From: JAOZTV01 sp965371805
GTDB taxonomy: Bacteria; Acidobacteriota; Aminicenantia; UBA2199
Length of the DNA stretch: 64,000 nucleotides
Assembly (NCBI GenBank): GCA_965371805.1
Contig: CBDUZW010000002.1
Coordinates: 1-64,000 of the forward strand
Reading direction: 5' to 3'
In this document: positions 8,500-15,673 of the stretch, one piece after another
How positions within the stretch are numbered: the stretch's first letter is position 1
How the letters are laid out: every line of letters begins with the position of its first letter
Notes under the pieces: model-generated
The model's input: only the letters and a program-made list of their open reading frames with translations
The model's database searches: none
Told to the model about the DNA's origin: nothing
Position numbers and translations under genes: made by a program

Positions 8500-9040
8500 T
8501 TACAAACTAAAATCATCCAGAGCATTATCCATAATATTCTGGTTGATCCCGATGTACCTAAGCGTAATCAAGGGTGCTGAGTGATTAAATATATTCTGCA
8601 ATAGAGCCACATCTTTATTTTTCTGATAAAAATGATAACCGAATGTCTTCCGGAGCGTATGAGTTCCGATCTCTTTTAATCCAATTTTATTGTCGGCATC
8701 TTTTACAATTTTATAAGCCATAAATCGTGAAAGGGGTTTCACCCCCTCCCTTGAAGGAATCAAATATTCTTCATCCTCCTTCAGGTAAATATATTCTAGG
8801 ATCTCATTTTGTATACTTGCATTAAGTTTAAACTTCTTGACCTTGCAGGTCTTTTCTTCTAATATATCTATATGATTTTGTTCCGAACATTTTTAACCTT
8901 CAGTTTCAGCATATCCCCGATTCTAAGGCCTGTATTTAGCCCCATAACAAACAAAAAATAATTTCTCACACTGTGCGCCCGTAATATTGCCTTAATTTTT
9001 TTGACTGCCCCAGATCCCGGATAGGCTGAACGTATTTCAT
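8500..9040 (-). pseudogene. Tyrosine recombinase/integrase, frameshifted twice
   Basis: Small (~180-residue) catalytic-domain-only integrase. The likely original start is the ATG at 9040, seven nt after GGGGAGG, reading MKYVQPIRDLGQSKK. The frame is lost at an A7 run near 8997-9003 and again at an A4 run near 8877-8880; adding one A at each place restores a continuous protein. All catalytic residues are present in the combined reading: R in TGLRIGD, K in EEKTCK, H and R in HTLRK, H in NHS, Y in LRYIGI. So it is either recently inactivated or misread at two homopolymers. It is flanked by an imperfect inverted repeat and a foreign-looking secA-like gene. Confidence 0.8.
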
Positions 9041-9075
9041 GAAAAAACCTCCCCAAATATGCGTTAAGTTGGGGG

Positions 9076-9255
9076 ATGGCAACGATTCCTTAACTGTACT
9101 GCAATTGGCAAAAAAATCACAGTAATATCCGACATCACATTTTAGAGAAATTAAAAAAGTTAGTTAAAACATGATGATTTTTTCATTTCACCGAAAGACC
9201 TATATCACGGGCTTATTTGCCATCTATTGCAGTCTGCTGTACGAATCGTTGCCAT
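9076..9255. repeat. Imperfect inverted repeat between integrase and secA-like gene
   Basis: ATGGCAACGATTC (9076-9088) and its exact reverse complement GAATCGTTGCCAT (9243-9255) are the outer ends. Inside them CTGCAATTGGCAAA (9099-9112) pairs with TTTGCCATCTATTGCAG (9216-9232) with a three-base insertion. The arms span ~40 nt each around a ~100-nt centre. It could be a recombination site, a MITE-like remnant or terminal repeats; no coding sequence lies within. Confidence 0.6.
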
Positions 9256-9281
9256 GCTCCTATTTGCTTCCAATCAGGGAT

Positions 9282-11615
9282 TTAGAGTTTATTTTTACTT
9301 TTTAACCTCTTAAACAATCGATAGCCAAGGATAATTGGCGTCATCAGCATTAACCAGGGGGCTGCTTGAAAGGTAAATGGTGCATTACAAATCAGGGCAG
9401 CAACCAATTGATTTTCAAATGGATTATCATCAATCATATAGGTCCAGGTAGAAGAAGGCGTATTTAATCCTTCCTTCTCTGCATCAATTCCATCTTTGGT
9501 TATTTCTATTGAATTAAAAATTTCTACAATTTTATCATCTGTTTTTTTTTGCATTTGATCAAAATCTTGAATAATGACCTTATGAAATTCAAAGATAGGA
9601 CTTTTCCCACCCAGGCCAAAAAGATGAATTCCTTCTCGAAGGTGACTGATATGTAAGAGATAATCAGCCCAAAGTTTATCAATAAAATAAAGGGTTATTT
9701 CCTTTTCGACCTGCTGCATGAGTGAAGTTCCAAACATTTTAAAATATTTTTGGTGTTTTTGAGGAGATCTTTTAGCAACCAAAGTGAGCATTTCTCGTCC
9801 AAATAAAATGTTTCTCCGTTTTTGTTGGATTATTTTCCTTTGTTCTTCGACCATAAAGGTGTACTGAAGTAATGTCTTTCTTGCTGTTAAAGTACGACCT
9901 TCAACAATCCTCTGTGCCCTTTTAATTTTTCTTACAATTAAAGGGTTTTTAAAAGGAAAATCCTGTTTAATTTTTCTGAGTTTAGCAGACAGTAGTTCCT
10001 CGAGATGATATCTTATCATCAATTCATCTTCCATACTGATAAAAAATCGAGATGAACCCGGATCCCCCTGCCTTCCAGCCCGTCCTCGAAGCTGATTATC
10101 AATCCGTCTACTTTCATGAAGATTGGTTCCAATCACATACAATCCTCCCAATGCCAAAACCTCATCTCGATCAATTTGGTCCTTACCACCGAGACGAATA
10201 TCGGTCCCCCTCCCTGCCATGTTAGTTGAAATAGTAATGGCTCCCAGTGCCCCAGCTTCTTCAATCAGAGTGGCCTCCAATTCGTCATTTCGTGCATTGA
10301 GCACATTACAGGGTATCCCTTTTAATTTTAATAAATGGGCCAAAATTTCAGATTCCTTTACACTGGTTGTACCCACCAAAACTGGCCGTTTGATCTGATG
10401 AGTTTTTAAAATTTCTTCAATAAGGACCGGGATCTTTGCATCAAGATGGGTAAAAACCACATCTGGTAAATCCTTCCGAATACAAGGTTTGTTGGGTGGA
10501 ATGACTTCAACATTTAAATGGTAAAAAGTATCAAACTCCTCTTTAGCCAATTCGGCCGTAGCTGTCATCCCTGTGAGTTTGGGATACATTGACAGAAAAT
10601 GCTGTAGGATGATGGACCCTAAAATAATTCCTTCTGGATTTATCCGTAACCCTTCTTTGGCTTCAATGGCGGTTTGTAATCCATAAGGCCACCGTCGTTT
10701 ATCGGTTATACGACCGGTAAAATGATCCACCAATTCTATTTGTTTATTTTTTACAATATAATCCACATCGCGATGCAACAGCAATTTGGCATGTAAAGCT
10801 AAATTGATGGTTGCCAATAGCTGATTGTTCTTAGACTTATACAAATTGCCACAATCTAATCGATCTTCCAATTTATCCAACCCAATATGGGTGAGATTCA
10901 CATTATGAGAGTATTCATCAGTTTCATAATCTTGATTTGCCTTAAGTTGATCAACCAATTTGGCCAACTGATAAAGATCAATCCGTTTTATAGACATATC
11001 TCCTGCAATCACTAAGGGGACCCTTGCTTCATCGATAATGGCAAAATGAAAGGGGCGATGGACCACGTCATCTTCCTTTTGGCATCGTTGATCTCTTAAA
11101 AAATCAAAACCTGCCTCTTTAGCAGTCAGATAAGTCACATCAGCAAGATAAGCTTTTTTTCTCTCTTTTATCGTATTCTCTTCTTGAATATAGCCGACAG
11201 AAATTCCCATAAATTCAAATATTGGTCGCATCCAATTAGCATCTCGGCGGGCCAAATAATCATTAAAAGTCAAAACATGGACTCCTTTTCCAGCCAAGCT
11301 ATTTAAAAAGGCCGGAAGGACGGCAACCAGGGTTTTTCCTTCTCCAGTATCCATTTGAATTAATTTTCCTTGATGCATGGCAATCGCTGCAGCAATCTGA
11401 ACATCAAAGGGTCTCATTTTTAAAACCCTCCAACTCACCTCACAAGCTAGAGCATAAGTCTCAATTATTATTTCTTGAAGCAATACGCCTTGTTGAACTG
11501 CTCTCTTTAATTTTTTGGCCTCTTTTCTTAAATCCCTATCACACAAATTTTTAAGTAAAAGCCATCTCTCTTTTATATCATTTATTTTTGATTCAAATAT
11601 TCTTAGATTTTTCAT
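9282..11615 (-). CDS. SecA-like translocase ATPase paralogue, aberrant Walker B region
   Basis: 777 residues from the ATG at 11615, which has GGAGG five nt upstream; an upstream in-frame start at 11654 has none. SecA motifs are clear: Walker A QMDTGEGKT (~87-95), YLARRDANWM, GMTATA, STNMAGRGTDI and QLRGRAGRQGDPGSSR. Where SecA has the DEVD Walker B followed by ILIDEAR, this protein reads FAIIDEARVPLV: about eight residues are missing and only one IDEA copy remains. The C-terminus has no zinc-binding cysteines but ends in a hydrophobic segment (APWLMLMTPIILGY). GC content is clearly above that of neighbouring genes. It is unlikely to be the housekeeping SecA; a SecA2-like accessory or decaying acquired copy fits better. 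Confidence 0.8.
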   Translation of the reverse strand: MKNLRIFESKINDIKERWLLLKNLCDRDLRKEAKKLKRAVQQGVLLQEIIIETYALACEVSWRVLKMRPFDVQIAAAIAMHQGKLIQMDTGEGKTLVAVLPAFLNSLAGKGVHVLTFNDYLARRDANWMRPIFEFMGISVGYIQEENTIKERKKAYLADVTYLTAKEAGFDFLRDQRCQKEDDVVHRPFHFAIIDEARVPLVIAGDMSIKRIDLYQLAKLVDQLKANQDYETDEYSHNVNLTHIGLDKLEDRLDCGNLYKSKNNQLLATINLALHAKLLLHRDVDYIVKNKQIELVDHFTGRITDKRRWPYGLQTAIEAKEGLRINPEGIILGSIILQHFLSMYPKLTGMTATAELAKEEFDTFYHLNVEVIPPNKPCIRKDLPDVVFTHLDAKIPVLIEEILKTHQIKRPVLVGTTSVKESEILAHLLKLKGIPCNVLNARNDELEATLIEEAGALGAITISTNMAGRGTDIRLGGKDQIDRDEVLALGGLYVIGTNLHESRRIDNQLRGRAGRQGDPGSSRFFISMEDELMIRYHLEELLSAKLRKIKQDFPFKNPLIVRKIKRAQRIVEGRTLTARKTLLQYTFMVEEQRKIIQQKRRNILFGREMLTLVAKRSPQKHQKYFKMFGTSLMQQVEKEITLYFIDKLWADYLLHISHLREGIHLFGLGGKSPIFEFHKVIIQDFDQMQKKTDDKIVEIFNSIEITKDGIDAEKEGLNTPSSTWTYMIDDNPFENQLVAALICNAPFTFQAAPWLMLMTPIILGYRLFKRLKSKNKL

Positions 11616-11682
11616 GTTTACCTCCGTAAATTTTCGTTGATTCAATTTCGACAAGTTGCCGATAACCGATCGGATGTGAAAA

Positions 11683-11913
11683 TTAATTGATTGGAGGGGC
11701 CCGGGTATTAAACCTGGAAATAAAAATTTTGGGTTGAAAGTTCCGATGATTAAAAAATACCGGATAAATAATCAAAAAAAATAGAAAGAGAAAAAAGGAT
11801 CCCAGAGTAAAGGAAAAAGAAGGATCATCATTTACGGGAGCCAAGAATAGTAATAGCCCAAATGAAATGAGTAAGGCGATTGCTACAGATTCTCTTTTCC
11901 AGTTTAATATCAT
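11683..11913 (-). CDS. Small membrane protein upstream of secA-like gene
   Basis: 76 residues with two membrane helices (about 10-28 and 34-53) and a basic tail. Unrecognised family. It starts 5 nt downstream of a consensus -10 box, so it should be translated from a leaderless message. The stop is ~65 nt before the secA-like start, so the two genes are probably cotranscribed and it may be a membrane partner. The gene is short and has no homologue that I can name. Confidence 0.5.
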   Translation of the reverse strand: MILNWKRESVAIALLISFGLLLFLAPVNDDPSFSFTLGSFFLFLFFLIIYPVFFNHRNFQPKIFISRFNTRAPPIN

Positions 11914-11918
11914 AGATC

Positions 11919-11947
11919 AATATATAATAATTTTTTTATCCTGTCAA
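11919..11947 (-). promoter_or_regulatory. Consensus promoter of the small membrane protein/secA-like pair
   Basis: Read on the minus strand: TTGACA (11947-11942), a 17-nt spacer, TATATT (11924-11919), then 5 nt and the ATG at 11913. Both hexamers are close to consensus and the spacing is ideal. The transcript should begin at the start codon. Confidence 0.7.
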
Positions 11948-12069
11948 TATTCGTATGCGTTTAATTAACCTTTCAATTACCCACAAATAATTAAAAAGCA
12001 TATGTGGCGGTATAGCAGTACAATGCCCGATATACCCATTCTAACTGTGTAAAGTTCAATCGTTTTCAA

Positions 12070-12696
12070 TTATATAGAGATGTTTTTAACAAATATGTTT
12101 CCTTTTATCTCCTGTTGAGTAAAATCCATTTTTTTTAGATATTTAGAAAATTTTATACTTCGAGATTCTATACAGATTTTTTCATATCCTAAACGAGAAA
12201 AATAATTGTCTTTTTTTGCATAAATATGATTCCCAAGTTTAAAATCTCGGTATTCAGGAATTGCAAAATCAAGGCTTATATACAATGTTTTTTCCTCAAT
12301 TTCCCGCCCTAATACTATACAGGCCACAGCCATATCTCTTAAAATAAAAAAGCTAATGGTATTTAATTCAGGTTTATACTCAAAACCAGGAAAAAACTTA
12401 TTTATTTCATCTTTATAAAAATCCAGAAAAGCGATCAGGTATTTGTTATCATTTCTTACATCAAGAGTGTTAAAGTATTCTTGTTTACTATATATTTTAA
12501 TCAAATAAAAAATATCCACTGATACAATAAAAGAATTTAAAATACCAACAGGCAAAGCTCCAATTATAAATCCATAAATAGCAAACATTGAGGCTCCAAA
12601 TAAATTGATCCAACGTAATTTAAGAATAGAATTCATTACCATTGACGTTGCAATAGTCGCTGATGCAACATAACCGATTATATTAAGTATTTCCAT
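12070..12696 (-). CDS. YgjV-like membrane protein with soluble C-terminal domain
   Basis: 208 residues. The N-terminal ~80 residues hold three membrane segments with the YgjV-type pattern (IGYVASATIATSMVM, LRWINLFGASMFAIYG). The C-terminal ~120 residues are soluble and resemble a GNAT acyltransferase fold (ending FSRLGYEKICIES, the usual GNAT C-terminal block), though a clear acetyl-CoA loop is not visible. No Shine-Dalgarno precedes the ATG; a TATAAT lies 10 nt upstream, so the leader may be only a few nucleotides. Function unknown. Confidence 0.6.
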   Translation of the reverse strand: MEILNIIGYVASATIATSMVMNSILKLRWINLFGASMFAIYGFIIGALPVGILNSFIVSVDIFYLIKIYSKQEYFNTLDVRNDNKYLIAFLDFYKDEINKFFPGFEYKPELNTISFFILRDMAVACIVLGREIEEKTLYISLDFAIPEYRDFKLGNHIYAKKDNYFSRLGYEKICIESRSIKFSKYLKKMDFTQQEIKGNIFVKNISI

Positions 12697-12785
12697 TTCG
12701 AGGCAAATTATAACCTAAATTAAAAATTATTGATATTAAATATTACTCTCTTTTGAGCATTTGTTTTTACTAATCAGAAAACTGC

Positions 12786-14342
12786 TTAACGAATTTTAAA
12801 TATTTTTCTAAAATGAAAACCAAATATTGCAAATGTAATTGCTTTGCTCAATAGTTTAGGATGATGTAAAAGAGTCCAGAAAACCAGCTTCCAATAGTAA
12901 ACCCTTTCCCTGCCGATTATGCCCAAACGCCATATAGATCTGATAAATGCTCTAATATCGCTTAAAGCCAATTTGGATTTGCTGGTATGAGATTTATAAT
13001 TAAATTCTTTAAAAAAAACACGTATCCGCTTATAATATTCCTTTGGCGAATAAATAGCATTTAAAACATCTTTATATCCTTTTATTAAAGTCTCGATTTT
13101 CATCTTAGGTATAAAATTAACTGAAAAATCGGTATTATTTCCTGATGTAATCTGTAATAATCGTCCTTCTTTTTTTAGTCTCTTATATAAGCGGGTCCCA
13201 TGCATAGCACTTAATAATCCAACCATTGCTGTAACAATACCACTCTGTTGAATAAAATTTATCTGTTTTTCAAATATAGAATGAGGGTCATTATCAAAAC
13301 CAATTATAAATCCTCCCTGAACTTCAAAACCATAATTTTGCATTTTCTTTACACTGGCAATCATATCACGGTCCTCATTAGCAAACTTATTACATTCAAT
13401 AAGACTTTCCTTATGTGGGGTTTCAATTCCGATAAAAACCTTCTCAAACCCGGCAGAGATCATCATCTGCATTAATTCCTCGTCATCAGCAAGGTTTATT
13501 GATGCCTCTGTAAAAAAATTAAATGGATAGTTCTTCTTTTTCATCCAGTCAATAAGAGCGGGCAGTAACTCCTTTTTAAGTACATTTTTATTACCAATAA
13601 AATTGTCATCTACAAAAAACACACTCCCCCTCCATTTCATATCGTAAAGCGAATCCAGTTCTTTTATTATTTGATTTGCTGATTTATTTCGCGGCGTTTG
13701 CCCATTTAAAACAATGATATCACAAAACTCACAGTCATAAGGACAGCCTCTTGAATACTGTATACACATTGAATCATATTTCTTCATTTTTACCAGCTGC
13801 CATTTTGGACAAGGAGTCTCTTTGATCTCAGGGAAATGTTGACAATTATAAAGAGCCTGTGGTTTTCCTCTTGCAAAATCATCTAAAAATGGACCAAGTG
13901 AACACTCTGCTTCATTTAAAACCAGATGATCTACAAATTTATAATCACTACTTTCTGTCGTGAAAAGTGGTCCTCCTGCTACAACCTTAAGCCCCCTTTC
14001 CTGACATATCTTAATTATTTCACGAGCAGAATTAGTCTGGATTTTTATGGCACTTATAAATACAATATCAGCCCAGTTCAAATTGCGTTCACTTAGAGAT
14101 TCTATGTTTAGATCTACTAATTTTGTTTCCCAATTATGAGGTAGCATAGATGCAATAGTTATCAAACCCAATGGAGGTATAGTTGATTTTTTAGCAATAA
14201 ATTTAAGCGCATATTTAAAGCTCCAGAAAGTATCCGGACATTTGGGATATATTAAAAGAACTTTTAATCCTGCTTTCTGCCCCTTAGAATATATGTCTTT
14301 TTGTTCCTCTGTCTCTAAAAAATCCAGTTTATTATTTTTCAA
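12786..14342 (-). CDS. B12-binding-type radical SAM protein, DUF4070-like
   Basis: 518 residues: N-terminal cobalamin-type Rossmann domain (KVLLIYPKCPDTFWSF-like start, VVAGGPLFT), radical SAM core with RGCPYDCEFC, FFVDDNFIG and FIGIETPH segments, and a ~150-residue C-terminal domain of the DUF4070 kind. HpnP (hopanoid 2-methylase) and related proteins share this layout, but specific function cannot be assigned. Start is TTG at 14342 after an AGGATGGTGAG stretch. It lacks the PqqD-like domain of the protein at 167-1948 and has no peptide gene beside it. Confidence 0.82.
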   Translation of the reverse strand: MKNNKLDFLETEEQKDIYSKGQKAGLKVLLIYPKCPDTFWSFKYALKFIAKKSTIPPLGLITIASMLPHNWETKLVDLNIESLSERNLNWADIVFISAIKIQTNSAREIIKICQERGLKVVAGGPLFTTESSDYKFVDHLVLNEAECSLGPFLDDFARGKPQALYNCQHFPEIKETPCPKWQLVKMKKYDSMCIQYSRGCPYDCEFCDIIVLNGQTPRNKSANQIIKELDSLYDMKWRGSVFFVDDNFIGNKNVLKKELLPALIDWMKKKNYPFNFFTEASINLADDEELMQMMISAGFEKVFIGIETPHKESLIECNKFANEDRDMIASVKKMQNYGFEVQGGFIIGFDNDPHSIFEKQINFIQQSGIVTAMVGLLSAMHGTRLYKRLKKEGRLLQITSGNNTDFSVNFIPKMKIETLIKGYKDVLNAIYSPKEYYKRIRVFFKEFNYKSHTSKSKLALSDIRAFIRSIWRLGIIGRERVYYWKLVFWTLLHHPKLLSKAITFAIFGFHFRKIFKIR

Positions 14343-14482
14343 TGCTCACCATCCTATCTAAAGAGAGTTCTATGGAATAGTGTATTAGTTTTTTTCAAAA
14401 TTCAACAAAAAAATCAAATCTATGTAATTCCTCATATAATAGCTTTAAAAAAAATGTTTGCAATTAAAATTGAAGACAGCTC

Positions 14483-15673
14483 TTATATTTCAAGTAACAT
14501 ACGTTTTGGGTTTTCCAGAAGTGATTTAACATGAACAATAAAGAGAACTGAATTACTGCCATCAATAATTCTATGATCGTAAGAGAGTGCAATATACATC
14601 ATTGGTCTTATAACTACCTTACTATCAATAGCTACAGGTCTCTCTTGTATTGTGTGCATGCCAAGAACAGCCGATTGGGGTAGATTTATAATTGGGGTAG
14701 AGATTAGAGAACCAAAAACACCTCCATTTGTTATTGTAAAAGTACCCCCGGTCATTTCTGCAAGTGTCAGTTTTCCTGATCGTGCTTTTTCTGCAATATC
14801 CTGAATACTTTTTTCCAATTGCGCAAGATTCATTGAATCAGCTTTTCTAATAACAGGGACGACAAGTCCCTTTGGAGTCGAAACGGCTATAGATAAATCT
14901 ACATGCTTGGAATAAACAATTTCATCTCCTTCAACTCTTGCATTGACTATTTCCATATCCTTCAAAGCCAGACAAACGGCCTTTCCAAACAAAGACATGA
15001 ATCCCAGTTTAATCCCATATTTATTTTGAAATTCATCATTTAGTTCTTTTCTCATATCTAAAATTGCACTCATATCAACTTCATTTATAGTTGTAAGCAT
15101 TGCTGTTTCATTTTTTGCAGCAACTAGATTACGCGCAATAGTCTTCCTAAGGCTTGTCATTTTCTTCCGGGTTTCAACAGGATCTGAAATTTCAGCTTTT
15201 ACATCGTTATCTACAGAACTATTCTGTTTCTTTTCCAACTCGAAAATATAATTAAGAGCATCCTGTTTAGTTATCCTACCAGCATCACCAGTACCTTTAA
15301 CACTTTCTAGAGGAATATTTTTTTCAACCAATATCTGTTTCGCTACTGAAGTTGAGAAGACCTTTTTAGCTGTATCTTTTACAGTTTCTGACTGATCAAC
15401 ATCTTTTACTTTATCTTCAATTATCTTTGTTTCACTTTTACTTGTATCGATTAAGGCTATAATATCACCAATGTTTTTTGTCTCTCCAGATGCAGCTTTT
15501 ATGCTCAGGACCCCAGACTTATCTGCGGGTACTTCTAGTGTAGCCTTTTCTGATTCAATAAGACATAAGATTTCATCCTCTTCTACATAATCTCCCTCTG
15601 ATTTTTTCCATTCAGCAATAATTGCCTCAGTTATTGACTCTCCTATGACCGGGATCTTAATTTCAACTATCAT
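14483..15673 (-). CDS. sucB: 2-oxoglutarate dehydrogenase E2, dihydrolipoyl succinyltransferase
   Basis: 396 residues from the ATG at 15673 (GGAGG seven nt upstream). An N-terminal lipoyl domain carries the lipoylated lysine in ESEKATLEV (~residues 40-48). A peripheral subunit-binding domain (~110-150; KGTGDAGRITKQDAL) and the acyltransferase catalytic domain follow, ending with LSYDHRIIDG, which holds the catalytic histidine. It transfers succinyl groups to CoA within the 2-oxoglutarate dehydrogenase complex in the cytoplasm. The start overlaps the end of sucA by ~11 nt, so the two are one operon. No E3 (lpd) gene is in the window. Confidence 0.93.
   Translation of the reverse strand: MIVEIKIPVIGESITEAIIAEWKKSEGDYVEEDEILCLIESEKATLEVPADKSGVLSIKAASGETKNIGDIIALIDTSKSETKIIEDKVKDVDQSETVKDTAKKVFSTSVAKQILVEKNIPLESVKGTGDAGRITKQDALNYIFELEKKQNSSVDNDVKAEISDPVETRKKMTSLRKTIARNLVAAKNETAMLTTINEVDMSAILDMRKELNDEFQNKYGIKLGFMSLFGKAVCLALKDMEIVNARVEGDEIVYSKHVDLSIAVSTPKGLVVPVIRKADSMNLAQLEKSIQDIAEKARSGKLTLAEMTGGTFTITNGGVFGSLISTPIINLPQSAVLGMHTIQERPVAIDSKVVIRPMMYIALSYDHRIIDGSNSVLFIVHVKSLLENPKRMLLEI

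Noticed and set aside
12786..14342. Second RiPP system around the DUF4070-like radical SAM protein
   Set aside because: No PqqD-like domain and no leader-type small peptide found on either side.
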